The notes: generated from the sequence alone by a model not told the origin. DNA of 64,000 bases from JACVRW01 sp963812915 (GCA_963812915.1 CAWEXB010000006.1:132586-196585); one strand, 5' to 3'; positions 1-9,627 are shown, numbered from the stretch's first letter. Numbers and translations are program-made.

Positions 1-74
1 CCACGAACGCTAGGAACGCGACGCGACTGGCAGCGGAATGCGACGAGGATGCCGGGACACGCCACGACGATGAG

Positions 75-1052
75 GTGCGCTCGCTGACGTCCACTCGGTG
101 GCTGTCGCTCGGGGTGGCCCTTGCCGTGGGCCTGATTTGCGCCGCAACGGCCGGAGCCGATCGGGCGCCGAGACAGGAGGCGGGTGCTCAGGAGGTCGAC
201 CCAGCCGCGGGGCACCGCCCCTTTGCGGGCCGCGTCGCGATTCGCGGCGGTCGCAGGCTCTACCTCGAATGTCGCGGCAGCGGACGTCCGACGGTGATGC
301 TCGAAGCCGGCAGCGGCAACCTGGGGTCGATCTGGACCGAGCCCCCGGTCGGGCCGGGGCGGGCGGTCCTGCGCGCCGTGGCACGTTTCACCCGCGTCTG
401 CGCTTATGACCGCCCGGGCACCTACCCGCTCCACGACACGCTGAGCCGAAGCGACCCGGTGGCGATGCCGCGGACCACCGGGACATCGTTCGCGACCTAC
501 ACGCCCTGGTGCGGGCGGCAGGCGCCCCTCGCCCTTCGCGCTGGCCGGCCACTCGTTCGGCGGCATGGTCGCGCGCCTCTATGCGACGAACCATCCCAGG
601 GCGGTCGCCGGGCTGGTCTCGATCGACGCTCAGAACGAGGACTACGCCGCCGCCGTGGAAGCGGCTGTTGCCCCCGGACGTGTACGCGGCTAACGGTGCT
701 CGACCCACAGCCCCCGCCGGGGTTGGTGAGCTACCCGGCGCTGGAGGTCCTCGCCCTCGAACCGAGCGCCGCCCAGATGCGCCAGGCACAGGCCGACACG
801 CCGCTGCGCCCGATGCCGTTCGTCGTCCTCTCACACTCCCGGACCATCCCGAACCCGTTCGATTTTCCGCTCGACTTCCCGATCGAGGCGCTGGAGAGCG
901 CATTTCAGGACTCACAGGACATGCTCGGCGAGCTCGTGCCGGGCGCCAAGCACGTGATCGCCACCGAGAGCAGGCATTACATCCAGATCGATCAGCCCAG
1001 GCTGGCCACGGATGCGATCCAGCGGGTGGTCAGGAAGGTCCGCAGGCGATGA
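75..1052 (+). pseudogene. Secreted alpha/beta hydrolase, frameshifted
   Basis: Exported serine hydrolase of the alpha/beta-hydrolase fold. The GTG start opens an N-terminal signal segment (about residues 1-30), followed by the usual first strand and oxyanion region (MLEAGSGNLGS, YDRPGT). The nucleophile elbow GHSFGG is encoded near 547-565 but in a different frame, and the reading returns to the original frame near 700, where the C-terminal catalytic His (HYIQIDQP) is found. Two compensating indels therefore lie near 500 and 650-700; the open frame only appears continuous because both frames lack stops. Either a recent pseudogene or two assembly errors. Substrate cannot be inferred. Confidence 0.7.
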
Positions 1053-1217
1053 GGGGCTTGGATCCGGACGCAGACCGCTAGAAACGCACGGGCCACTCGC
1101 TCCAGCTTTTGACGCTTAGCGGTTGCGGTAGTCGCTGCACGCGGGGCAGCGCGTTCAACACCAAATCAAGGGCCGGGACGGATCACGAGCTCCGCGCACA
1201 AGATCAAAGGAGAACTC

Positions 1218-1688
1218 ATGATGAAACCAAGTCTCTCCCGACGGGCTCGCGTCGCCATCGCGCTCAGCGCCGCGGCCGGGGCCATCATCACCCCGGTGGT
1301 GATCGCCAGCGCGGGATCGGCGCAGGACTCGCCGAGAATGTTGCGTCTCGTCGCCACGGCGCAGCAGGGCGTCGGCTTCGCCCCCGGCCGCGAGCCGCGG
1401 CAAGGCGACCGTTTCGGCGGCGGCTCGAAGATCACCGGCGATAGCGCCGGCATCCAGCGGACGGTGTGCACGGTGATAGGCGAGCGAGGTGAGTCGGCGA
1501 TTTGCACGATCGAGCTACGGCTGACGAGGGGGACGCTGAGCGCTCAGGGACTCGTCCCGCAGCGAGCCGATGACAGCCCGATCGCAATCACGGGCGGCAC
1601 CGGCGCCTACGACGGGGCCGGCGGGACCGCCGTCGCGACGCAGATCAGTCAGACAGAGACTCGCTTCACGGTCAGGCTCCGTCCCTGA
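1218..1688 (+). CDS. Allene oxide cyclase/dirigent-barrel-like secreted protein
   Basis: A 156-residue exported protein. An N-terminal signal peptide (MMKPSLSRRARVAIALSAAAG, cut near residue 36) precedes a small beta-barrel domain with the ITGGTGAYDGAGG turn typical of allene-oxide-cyclase/dirigent-like barrels, and alternating beta strands before it (TVCTVIGERGESAICTIEL). Bacterial members of this fold are mostly uncharacterised, so no enzyme activity is assigned. The start is supported by AAAGGAG eight bases upstream; a second ATG directly follows. It stands alone, in the same direction as the broken hydrolase upstream. Confidence 0.65.
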   Translation: MMKPSLSRRARVAIALSAAAGAIITPVVIASAGSAQDSPRMLRLVATAQQGVGFAPGREPRQGDRFGGGSKITGDSAGIQRTVCTVIGERGESAICTIELRLTRGTLSAQGLVPQRADDSPIAITGGTGAYDGAGGTAVATQISQTETRFTVRLRP

Positions 1689-1862
1689 GCAAGCCGCTTC
1701 GTGCGGAAACGGCGGCGCACTCGGCCGCGACCTGGTCGTGCGGGCGCTCCCAATACGAGATCCTCGCCCAGCCGGAGCGGCTGCCCGGCGCGGGCCGAGC
1801 GGGCGCTGTGAGACGCCCGCATTTCCCTTGCTGCCGAAGGTGAGGGCCGGCCTGCGGCCTCC

Positions 1863-2474
1863 TCAGGCGTCCGGCGGCTGGCTTGGCTGCCCGCTTGCCC
1901 GCCGCCGGGCGGCGTGCCGGGCGACGCGAGCGCGGTTGCCGCAGGCTTTTGAACACCAGACCTGCTGCGGGTGCTCGCGTAGATAGAGCATTCCGCAGCT
2001 CGGAGCGCCGCAGACGGATAGCCGATCCTCGCGGCGATCGGCGAGTTCGATTGCCGAGCGTGCAACCGTCGACTCGAATAGGTCGTAGGGATCGCGCGCG
2101 TCTGGCTCCTCAACGGCGTCGCCCTCGGGCGTCAGCGCGGCTCTAAGCGGGACCGAGGCGCTGACCGCGTTGATCCGCCGCCGCCCCCCTTCCGGCGGGT
2201 GCTCGCCGTGTGCGCGGGCGTGGAGGAGCTCACGGACGGTGTCGCGTAGGGCCCGCACCTCTGGCAGGCGTCCGGACGCGGCCTCGACGCCGGCGATCCG
2301 GCCCCGCTCGGCGGCGATCCAGGCCTTGAGCTGGTCCTCGTCTTCGAGTAGGTCGCGGTCGCCGGCCGAGGTGACGATCACCGTGTTGGCGAGGTCGACC
2401 GCGGGCGGAAAGCCAAGCCAGGGAAACGCCTCGTGATCCACTCTAACGCCTTTCGTCCCAAAGTAAGTTAGCAC
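1863..2474 (-). CDS. CGNR zinc-finger transcriptional regulator (ABATE domain)
   Basis: Predicted stress-responsive DNA-binding protein. The N-terminal ABATE domain carries the characteristic DLANTV segment; the C-terminus has a zinc finger with CGAPSCGMLYL, then CSKACGNRARVARH, which gives the family its CGNR name. This is the usual two-domain architecture at about the usual 190-200 residues. The longest frame starts at GTG 2474, but GTG 2441 (protein beginning VDHEAFPWLGF) is equally plausible because it aligns better with the family N-terminus and follows an AAAGGCG element. It is divergent from the ABM-like gene at 2529, which may be its target. Confidence 0.85.
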   Translation of the reverse strand: MLTYFGTKGVRVDHEAFPWLGFPPAVDLANTVIVTSAGDRDLLEDEDQLKAWIAAERGRIAGVEAASGRLPEVRALRDTVRELLHARAHGEHPPEGGRRRINAVSASVPLRAALTPEGDAVEEPDARDPYDLFESTVARSAIELADRREDRLSVCGAPSCGMLYLREHPQQVWCSKACGNRARVARHAARRRASGQPSQPPDA

Positions 2475-2495
2475 CTGATAGGGTCCCGCACTAAC
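2467..2495. promoter_or_regulatory. Inverted repeat between divergent CGNR and ABM genes
   Basis: GTTAG (2467-2471) is mirrored by CTAAC (2491-2495) across 19 bases, in the gap between the divergent starts. It is placed where an autoregulatory operator of the CGNR protein could lie. The arms are only five bases, so chance cannot be excluded. Confidence 0.3.
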
Positions 2496-2528
2496 CCAGA
2501 TCCAGCCCCTACTGCATTAGGAGGGTGT

Positions 2529-2825
2529 ATGCCCGAGTTCTACGATGTCGTTCACGCGAAGGTCCGCGACGGGGCCGAGGAGGAGATGCTGAGGCGCAGG
2601 CCGGCGCTGGAGGCCGGGGTCCGAGAGAAGCTGCCCGGTCTGCTCGACATCCGCCTCATCCGGCTCGACGACGGGAGCTACCTGGACTTGCTGCGATGGG
2701 AATCGCGAGAGGCAGCGGACGCCGCGATCGAGAGGTTCGCGGAGATCCCGGAGGCCGACGAGATCCATGACTTCCTCACCGGGGGCGACCTCGCCCACCA
2801 TCGCGGCGAGGTCGCGGGCGGCTGA
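2529..2825 (+). CDS. Antibiotic-biosynthesis-monooxygenase (ABM)-like small protein
   Basis: A 98-residue dimeric alpha/beta-barrel type protein: an initial strand (YDVVHAKVRDGAEEEM), a helix, then LLDIRLIRLDDGSYLDLLRWESREAADAA, the pattern of ABM/EthD-like domains where aromatic residues line a substrate pocket. It begins after a strong TAGGAGG site. Members oxidise quinols or aromatic compounds or act as simple ligand-binding proteins, and the sequence does not decide between these. Divergent from the CGNR regulator, suggesting a regulated two-gene unit. Confidence 0.6.
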   Translation: MPEFYDVVHAKVRDGAEEEMLRRRPALEAGVREKLPGLLDIRLIRLDDGSYLDLLRWESREAADAAIERFAEIPEADEIHDFLTGGDLAHHRGEVAGG

Positions 2826-3096
2826 TGGCGGCGAGCTCGATGGGGGTCGAGGCCGGCCCCGACGGGCGCTGCTCGTCTGCAGCAGTCAGGCCGGCTCCTC
2901 CGGGCGGTGATGGAGGCGGGAGGCGGGCCCACGCGCGTGACGTGGCATCCGGCGCGTGGCCGGGTCGGGTTTTTGGGGGAAGGGTTTGGCCGGGGCCTCG
3001 ACCTTCTGGTAGCTGTCGGCGCGGCGGCCTTGGCGGCTGTCTGGTTTGGTCTCGGCGTGACAGCCGGGCCGTTGCGGTTCGAGCTAGGAGGCTGGC

Positions 3097-4407
3097 ATGC
3101 TCGCGGTTGCTTTCCCGCGCGGGACACGGGCCCTCGTTGGGGCATTGGCGGTGGTGGGGTCTGTGGGCGCGGTGATCGTGCCTGCGGCGCTGGGGAATGC
3201 GGCGGCGAGCCCCGACAGGGACGCGCGCGCGGCCCGGCTGCTGGCGCTCGATCCCGCCGCCCGCGTTGGTGGTAACACGCAGGTGGCCACACCCGCTGGG
3301 GTCGGGCTTGTGGGGGTGCCGGGTCGCGTCAACTTCATGCTCGGGCTGGGGCACCGCCAGCGGATCCTCGGCGGCAACGGCCACGATCAGCTCGGCGCAC
3401 ACGGCCATGGCGCCAGCGTCCGCGGCGCCGGTGGTCGCGACTTGATCCACGGCGGGCGCGGCGACCAGCGCCTCCACGGCGGCCACGGCCACGACCGCAT
3501 CCACGGAAGCCACGGCCACGACATGATCCACGCCGGCCGCGGCCACGACATGATCCACGCCGGCCGCGGCCACGACCGGATTCAGGGCGGCCATGGCCAC
3601 GACATGATCCGCGGCGGCCACGGGCACGACCGCATCCGCGGCGGCCGCGGCCACGACCGCATCCACGGCGGCGCCGGCCGCGATCGGCTCGAGGGCGGCC
3701 ACGGCCGCGATCGGCTCGTCGACCGGCAGGGCGCGACGGTCGCGGTTGCCGGGCCGGGAGACCGTGTCGACGTCGCCGACGGCGCCAGCGACCGCGTGCT
3801 GTGCGCGGCCGGCTCGACCAGCCGCATCGTCGTCGACCGCGGCGACCGGCTCCACCCCGACTGCCTCGGGCCCGCCGCAAGCGTGAGGTACCGGCGGCCC
3901 CCGACCGGGCCGCCAACCGCCGACGCCCCGGCGGCCCAGGCCGCCCAGCAAGCCGTCAGCGGCGACGGCAGCTACAACAACCCCTACAAGGCGGAATGCG
4001 ACGACCCGCGGCTCGTCGACTGCGAAATCACCGTCTTCGCAGCGCGCAGCCTCTCCGGGCTCTGGGCAAACGAGTACGTGCCCGCCTACCAATGCCCTAC
4101 GTCTCACCCCTATCTGTACAACCAAAGCTACGCGCCCGCCGGCACCTCGCTGCCGCACGGCGTTGAGGTCTCGGGGTTGGGGCCGATCGGCGTGTCCATC
4201 ACCGGGCGAAAGTCCATGGAGGGGCCCCCGGAGTCGGACGGCTGGATCTACGACCACGCGATCGCGACCAGCACCGGCTTTCCCGACTCGAGCGCGACGA
4301 ACTGGGAAATCGACACAAACTCGTACCAGGTACAGCTCCACTGCACCAGCAACCGCTTCCACGCCAACAGGTGGCAACTCAGGCCAAACCCCGCGCCCAC
4401 AGGTTGA
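3097..4407 (+). CDS. Secreted protein with His-rich RTX-like repeats and conserved C-terminal domain
   Basis: A 436-residue exported protein. An N-terminal signal or membrane segment lies at residues 10-35. Residues about 92-208 consist of nonapeptides of the RTX type (GGxGxDxIx, for example GGHGHDRIH, GGHGHDMIR, GGRGHDRIH). In RTX proteins these form a Ca2+-binding parallel beta-roll; here the variable positions are unusually rich in His. After a Pro/Ala linker, residues about 300-425 form a Cys-containing domain with AYQCPTSHPYLYN and GPIGVSITG. That domain recurs in the protein at 29234 and in the remnant at 16477. The C-terminal domain matches no family I know. A surface or matrix-associated metal-binding role is inference. 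Confidence 0.6.
   Translation: MLAVAFPRGTRALVGALAVVGSVGAVIVPAALGNAAASPDRDARAARLLALDPAARVGGNTQVATPAGVGLVGVPGRVNFMLGLGHRQRILGGNGHDQLGAHGHGASVRGAGGRDLIHGGRGDQRLHGGHGHDRIHGSHGHDMIHAGRGHDMIHAGRGHDRIQGGHGHDMIRGGHGHDRIRGGRGHDRIHGGAGRDRLEGGHGRDRLVDRQGATVAVAGPGDRVDVADGASDRVLCAAGSTSRIVVDRGDRLHPDCLGPAASVRYRRPPTGPPTADAPAAQAAQQAVSGDGSYNNPYKAECDDPRLVDCEITVFAARSLSGLWANEYVPAYQCPTSHPYLYNQSYAPAGTSLPHGVEVSGLGPIGVSITGRKSMEGPPESDGWIYDHAIATSTGFPDSSATNWEIDTNSYQVQLHCTSNRFHANRWQLRPNPAPTG
3370..3720 (+). repeat. In-frame 27-bp tandem repeats encoding His-rich RTX nonapeptides
   Basis: About thirteen 27-bp units, the last nine regular, encode GGxGxDxIx. Neighbouring units share long identical stretches (GGCCACGGCCACGA and GACATGATCCACGC recur), as expected from slipped-strand expansion. 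The tract is coding and is not a CRISPR array. Copy number in the assembly may be unreliable. Confidence 0.85.
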
Positions 4408-4643
4408 TCGTCGGATGAGCGAGGCCTGCGCCTCAGGGATGCGCCCGCCGCTGTGACTTGAGCGGCCGCGCCGGCGAGGCCGATCCGGCGCTCGCCAAAC
4501 TCCAGATCGCCCGTGTGCAGGCCTCGCGACGCCCAGCCGCACGGGCCGGAGCCGCTCGTCGTCGCGGCCGGGGCGCGAGCGGAGTGTCAGGACGTCACCG
4601 CGACGCTACCCGCCCGACTGCCATCAAGCTACCCTGCGGCCCA

Positions 4644-5154
4644 GTGGCGAATAGGCCCGACGAGGAGACCGTGCTCGCGGAGGCCGGGTTCGAGTGGCCC
4701 CGCTACCCGCGCATCCTCGTCGCCATCGACGAGACCCCGGCGGCAGCGTTCGCGCTTCGCCACGTGGTCCCGTATGCCGTCGACCAGCGCTCGCAGTTGA
4801 CGTTGCTCACGGTCGTGCCGGATCCCTCGGCCGCCGTGATCGCCGCGGGCGTGTCGCCGCAGCGGCTCGCCGAGGAGATGGAGACGGAGGCCGAGACGCG
4901 CCTGCGACGCCTCGCCGCGACGCTGCCGCGGGATCTCTCGGTGACCAGCGATCCTGCGCCATGGTGATCCGGCCGAGGAGATCCTCAAACTGATCGACGA
5001 GCAGCCGGTCGACCTGATCTGCATGGGGGCCCGCGGCCGGGGGCGCATCAGCGGCGCCCTGCTCGGATCCGTGTCGACGGCGGTGCTGCACCACAGCCCG
5101 GTACCGGTCATCGTGCTCCACCCGCCAACGGAGTCGGGGAACGACCGGCGCTGA
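4644..5154 (+). pseudogene. Universal stress protein (UspA family), frameshifted
   Basis: A single-domain Usp of about 170 residues. The N-terminal part has the nucleotide-fold opening RILVAIDETPAAAFALRHVV and LLTVVPDP. Near 4950-4960 the frame ends (PAPW then TGA), while the next frame continues the family without gap: HGDPAEEILKL, DLICMGARGRGRISG, LLGSVSTAVLHHSPVPVIVL. The ATP-binding glycine motif (GARGRG...GSVS) is thus present in the second frame only. One inserted base, or two lost, restores a full-length gene. GTG 4644 is the likely start, although the frame is open further upstream. Confidence 0.8.
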
Positions 5155-5424
5155 GCGGCCGACGCCGCGTAACCGCTCTGCGGCGGAGTGACTCGGCCAC
5201 TCGAGATCGTGTCGAGCGTGCTTGCGCTGGCGGCGATTGTCTCGGAGCCCTCCGCACGTTGATGGCGGCCGCGGCGCGCGGGGTCGGTCAACGGCGGAGG
5301 TCGCGGAGGAGCGGTCGGCTCTCATGTCGTCGAGGGGTTCGGAATGGTGGGACTGAACGTGCTCGACCGGGCGCCGGCGAGACGCCCGACCACGGGCCGG
5401 GAGCCCGTCGCGGTCGGGCGAGGC

Positions 5425-5455
5425 GAGCGCCCGGGCCGCAGCAGCCCGGGCGCTC
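5425..5455 (-). terminator. Perfect 12-bp hairpin downstream of the DUF1080 gene
   Basis: GAGCGCCCGGGC (5425-5436) pairs perfectly with GCCCGGGCGCTC (5444-5455) around a seven-base loop, twelve bases past the stop of the gene at 5467. There is no T-run, which is common for hairpin terminators in GC-rich actinobacteria. Confidence 0.6.
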
Positions 5456-5466
5456 GTGCCGTTGTC

Positions 5467-6918
5467 CTAGTTGCGCGCGGTGATCTCCGGGGCGCGCGCG
5501 GTCTTCCACACCGTGGCGCCGCCGTTGTTCGCGTTCACCGCACAGTGGATGACCTTGCCGATGTCGTCGGTGGTGGGCGTGTACCGCCTGCCCTGCCCGA
5601 CCACGAGCGAGTCGGTCCAGGTCAGGTTCTGGGTCCCGAACTCCGGCTCGGCCGGGGTCGTGAAGTTCCCGAGGTCGAGCTGGCTCGGGGCGCGGAAGCG
5701 CGGATGCTCCGGCCCGATCGGGTTCGAGCGGTACCAGGTGACCCAGAAATCGGCGCCCGGGGTGTTCTCCCACTCGCCGCGGCCACATGTGAGCGGCAGT
5801 CCCACGCGTCCCGAGCCGCCCGCCTCGGGAGGCTCGACATTGACCGGGATGTCGGCCTCGTCGATGTCCTTGACCTGGATCTCGCGGTAGGAGATGCGGT
5901 CGTTGCCGCCGTGGGTCTGGAGGCCCAGGTAGCCCTCGACGAGCTGGCGCGCCATCGTCGGCGGGTCGCCGTTGCGCGAGGCGATCTTCGGCACCGAGTT
6001 GTCGAACTGGTTGATCACGTCGCCGTCGATCAGCACCGTGTACTGCTGGCCGACCGTGCGGATCTCCATGTCGTGCCAGACGCCCTTGGTGAGCCGCTCG
6101 TTGGTCTTTGATTGCTTGGCGTTCAGGTTGCGGAACCCGTACACCGCGCCGGTCTTGATCGGGTCGCCCGACGGTTGCGGGCCGCCGCCGGTCAGCGTCT
6201 CGTTGATCTGGATCTCGTGGCCGCAGTAAACCTGCGTCCAGTGCTGGTGGTTGTTCGCGTTGTTGTTGGTCGTCAGCGGACCTGTGCCGGCCAGGTTGGT
6301 GACGTTGTGCGTGCCCGTGCGGGCGCAATAAGCGCCCGAGTACAGGAACGGCGGGTCCGAGGCGTCCGAGGCGGGCGGGAACGGACCATCGGCGCCCGCC
6401 CACGAGTAAGTCGTCGACTCCGCCGGGGTGACCCGCCCGCACACCAGGAGCGCCCCCGGGCAGACGTCGAAGTTGTAGCCGGTCGGCTTCTGGGCGAGCA
6501 CATCCGCGGTGGTGGCGCCCGTGTACCGGACCTCCGGAGAGCGGATCATCACGCCGCCGTTCCGGGTCGATATCGGCGTGTCTTGCACGGTGTACTGCAG
6601 CCTGATCACGGCGTCGCCGAGCGGGCGCACCGGGTACCAGTAGGCGCCGAACGGCGAAGCGCCCATCAGGAACGACCCCTCGACAGGGTCGAGGGTGGCC
6701 TGGCCCTGCGTGGCGGACGCCGCCGCCGTGCTGCTGGCGAACACCCACTTGTCGAACGAGGCGTCCGAGCCGGTGGGCGAGCCGTCGAAGATGTACTCGA
6801 ATCCCGGGTCGGGCGGCGGCGCCACATACTGCGCTTCCGAAGCCGGGGCCAACGCGATGGCGACCATCGCAATGCACCCCGTCAGGAGCACGATGCGCGG
6901 GGTGATCCTGCCTTGCAT
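5467..6918 (-). CDS. Secreted DUF1080 (3-keto-disaccharide hydrolase-type) protein with C-terminal Ig-like domain
   Basis: A 483-residue exported protein. The ATG at 6918 follows GGAGGAGG and opens a signal peptide (MQGRITPRIVLLTGCIAM, cleaved near ASEAQ). Residues about 40-360 form a concanavalin-like DUF1080 domain: NGGVMIRSPE, KGVWHDMEIR, YTVLIDGDVINQFDN and GYLGLQTHGGNDRISYREI match its signature strands. A family member is known to hydrolyse 3-keto-glycosides. Residues about 370-480 resemble an Ig-like cell-surface module (PLTCGRGEW, WYRSNPIG, DDIGKVIHCAV). Likely acts on extracellular glycans or glycosides; exact substrate unknown. It stands alone and ends at a hairpin. Confidence 0.75.
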   Translation of the reverse strand: MQGRITPRIVLLTGCIAMVAIALAPASEAQYVAPPPDPGFEYIFDGSPTGSDASFDKWVFASSTAAASATQGQATLDPVEGSFLMGASPFGAYWYPVRPLGDAVIRLQYTVQDTPISTRNGGVMIRSPEVRYTGATTADVLAQKPTGYNFDVCPGALLVCGRVTPAESTTYSWAGADGPFPPASDASDPPFLYSGAYCARTGTHNVTNLAGTGPLTTNNNANNHQHWTQVYCGHEIQINETLTGGGPQPSGDPIKTGAVYGFRNLNAKQSKTNERLTKGVWHDMEIRTVGQQYTVLIDGDVINQFDNSVPKIASRNGDPPTMARQLVEGYLGLQTHGGNDRISYREIQVKDIDEADIPVNVEPPEAGGSGRVGLPLTCGRGEWENTPGADFWVTWYRSNPIGPEHPRFRAPSQLDLGNFTTPAEPEFGTQNLTWTDSLVVGQGRRYTPTTDDIGKVIHCAVNANNGGATVWKTARAPEITARN

Positions 6919-7243
6919 CCGGTCCTCCTCCCTGGCATCCCTCGGCACCCCCGCTTTTTTCCGAGGACTACGCGAACTTAAACCGGACGCCGGTACAAAC
7001 GTGCTCTCACGTTCGCTTCCAGCTTATGCCGCTGGCCAAGACGTGGCGGGCCGAGCCGACGAGCTCGGTGGCGGCCGGTGCCGGCCGACGCGCGAGACGG
7101 TGCGCGCAGCCAGGGACGCGAACGACGAGTACGACCTCGGCGAGCCCAACGCAGGGAGCGCGACGGCTCCCGTTGCCGCGGCGAACACGTAAGTACCCGA
7201 GAAGCCGCCGGCAAACAGATGCTGCGTCTGCGGCGCGGTCTGA
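6919..7243. other. Intergenic, no gene seen
   Basis: Contains only the ribosome-binding site and leader of the DUF1080 gene. The remaining frames show no recognisable domain. Confidence 0.6.
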
Positions 7244-7966
7244 CTAGGGCTTGTGCGCGACTAGCACGGCGTCCATGTAGCGGCGGTCGGCGATCTCCAG
7301 ATCGGCGAAGCCCAGCTCGCTTAGCCGCGCGACCGTCTCGGCCTCGGGCATCAACCTGTCGGGGGCTTCGTCCTCGACGTAGTGCAGCACCCACTGGCGC
7401 AGGAGGCCGTACTTCTCTCGGGGCAGCAGCACGTCGAAGAACAGGTTGATTTGGTAGCGCAGCGCCCGGTGATGGTCCTCTCCGGCCTGGGCGTACTTGT
7501 CGGCGTTGACGAACAGCCCCGAGGGAGCGAGCACACGCCAGATCTCGTCCTCGACGCGCGCCCGGTGGTCGACCGACATGTTGTGTAGCGCGTAGCCCGA
7601 GGCGATGAGGTCGAAGGCGCCGCTCGGCACGGCCGCGAGGTAGTGCAGCGCGTCATCGACCACGATCTCGAGCCTTCCGCCCGCGAGTGGCTCGGCCAAG
7701 CGCTTGCGCGCCCGTTCGATCATCTCCGGCTCGTTGTCGACGCCGGTCACGGCGAGCTTGTCGTCGACGAGCAGGAGCACGGTGATCGAGCCATCGCCCA
7801 TGCCGATGTCGAGCGCGCGCAGCGGGCCATCGCGGCGCTCGGTGAACGCGGTCACGGCGCCGCGGATGACTTCATGCACCTCGTCCATGAACGGGCGAGC
7901 GAGGCGCCAGAGGTGAAACTCGTCGGTGAGCATCCCGGAGAACCGCCGCTCGCCAAGACCGCTCAT
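7244..7966 (-). CDS. Class I SAM-dependent methyltransferase
   Basis: A 240-residue Rossmann-fold methyltransferase. Motif I is ALDIGMGDGSITVLL, the acidic residue after strand 2 is in VTGVDNEPEMI, and the motif IV region reads FDLIASGYALHNM. ATG 7966, preceded by a GAGGATCGG element, was preferred to the longer frame opening at 8017 because the extra N-terminus is unrelated to the fold. The substrate is not evident and no biosynthetic neighbours are present. An internal DFHLW/RPFMDEVHEV-type helical cap suggests a small-molecule rather than nucleic-acid substrate (inference). Confidence 0.75.
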   Translation of the reverse strand: MSGLGERRFSGMLTDEFHLWRLARPFMDEVHEVIRGAVTAFTERRDGPLRALDIGMGDGSITVLLLVDDKLAVTGVDNEPEMIERARKRLAEPLAGGRLEIVVDDALHYLAAVPSGAFDLIASGYALHNMSVDHRARVEDEIWRVLAPSGLFVNADKYAQAGEDHHRALRYQINLFFDVLLPREKYGLLRQWVLHYVEDEAPDRLMPEAETVARLSELGFADLEIADRRYMDAVLVAHKP

Positions 7967-8428
7967 CCGCCGATCCTCACCGCTCGTGCCGCGGCCTGTC
8001 AAGGACCGCCGCAACACCTTTGGCGATCAGCGTCGGGGCGATCCGGTCAGGCTGGCCTTCGCGATCGCCTGCGCCAGGTCGTGACAGGCGCCGGGTCGAT
8101 CCGGTGGCTGACGTGGTAGGCGCCGATGGCCGACGTCGTGGCGCCGGTACCCGCGTCAGTGGAGGCGGCGGCCGAGGTCGCCACGGAGCTGCGCTGGGGC
8201 GGGTCACTGCGGCACGGGCCGGTGGTCGGGCCGCCAGCTGGCCACGCCTCGGCGTACCGCGCGCCGACCAGCCGCCCTCGAGACCGTCCGGAAGATGTAC
8301 GACGCACGACTCGAAGCGGCGATCGTCTGGGGCCCGCGGAGACGCTACGATCTGGGTGAGGGCGGGATCGGTTCGCTACATCTCCTCACAGGGGCACGCG
8401 GCGGCCGCAAGCCGTGCGAGTCAGCAGA
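7967..8428. other. Intergenic, no gene seen
   Basis: Open frames exist on both strands, but they are Arg/Pro/Ala-rich products of GC bias with no recognisable motif and no ribosome-binding site. Confidence 0.5.
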
Positions 8429-9627
8429 TCATCTTGCGGAAGGGAAGCCGCGCGCGCTGCCGGGTCCCTCCCGGGGAGTGGACCGCGACGCGACCCGCTC
8501 CGCGGCCTTGGAGCGTGCACGCGCTACGCGAGAACGAGGCCAGCCGCGTCGGCGGCCTGGCGAAGGAGAAGCGAAAGCCGAATGCGTTGCTTCGCTGCGG
8601 CGACGGTCTTGTAGCTCCACCTCGCCGGCTCGCTCGGGCAACGGTCGCCCGAGAGCGCCTTCGATCCAACGGAACGCGCCCTCGAACGATCGCCAGCTGA
8701 GGTCGTAGTTGTGCGAGCCGCGCTTGATCCGAAAGGTTACGGGGACGTGCGCGCGGCGGGCCGCCCTGACGAACCGCTCTGAGAATCGCCGCACATTGTT
8801 CTCGCCGATCTCATTGGCCGGGCCAGACGGCTCCCCGGGCAGCGCCCGGCCGTCTCCGGCGCTGACGTACATTCGGGTCCAGCGCAGGTTGCGGACCAGC
8901 GCGAGTGGGTCGTGCCCCGTCCAGTAGAAGCGCTGCCGCAGAGGGTCGCCCAGCGCGTAGTCCAGCTGCCCCGGGATGTGGAGTAACGGATTGCGGAGCG
9001 ACAGCCTCGCCGACAGCGCGGCGGCGATTCCGAAGTAGCCCGGCCGCTGGCTCGCGTAGAAGGCGGCCCCGTAGCCGCCCAGGGAGAAGCCCGCGATGGC
9101 GTGGAAGCGCCTGCCCCGCCGTACCTTCAGGCGCCGCTCGACCAACGGGATCAGCTCGTCGAGGTGATAACGCTCCCACCCGGGGTCGCCGCGCCGGCCG
9201 CCGTTCCACCAATTCATGTAATGGCCGTTGGCGCCGGCGTCCGGCATCACGATGATGGCCGGGAAGTCGCCGACGAGGTCCGGCACGATGGTGCCGCGCG
9301 GTCGTTCTCCCGTGGGCTCTGAAGCCAGAAGTCGTACTGACCATCCCCGCCGTGGAGCAAATACAGCACCGGGAATCGGCGCGTCCCGTCGTAGCCGTCG
9401 GGCAGCCAGACGTTGACGTAGAGGCCATCCCTCGGGTGCGGTGTGCACTTCCCGCAGAGCGGCGGTCGCCCGAACTCAACCCGGCGCGCGTCGACGTGCC
9501 GGCTCTGCGTCTTCCAGGTCACGACTCGACCGGCGCCTGCGGACGGTGCCGGCGCGGTGCCCAGCCAAGTCAGCGCAAGCGCAAAGCACGCGGCAGCCGC
9601 GGCGGCGGACCGACGGCGATGCGGCAT
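8429..9627 (-). pseudogene. Secreted esterase (esterase D/feruloyl-esterase-like), frameshifted
   Basis: Alpha/beta-hydrolase of the putative-esterase family (PF00756 type). The first frame (from 9627) gives a signal peptide and YVNVWLPDGYDG, RFPVLYLLHGGDGQYDFW. Near 9310-9330 the reading must shift to continue with TIVPDLVGDFPAIIVMPDAG and GHYMNWWNGG, the nucleophile elbow AGFSLGGYGAAF and the catalytic His region RGSHNYDLSWRSF. After about 8640 the frame becomes Arg/Ser-rich and unlike the family, so a second indel near the natural 3' end is possible. Otherwise every catalytic element is present, which favours sequencing error over old decay. Confidence 0.7.

Noticed and set aside
3370..3720. 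Possible CRISPR array
   Set aside because: The 27-bp repeats are contiguous, without spacers, and in frame with an RTX-type protein.
2776..4542. Long minus-strand open frame antisense to the RTX-like gene
   Set aside because: Repetitive Val/Ala/Asp-rich shadow of the coding repeats, with no domain. The plus strand has a signal peptide and a paralogue.
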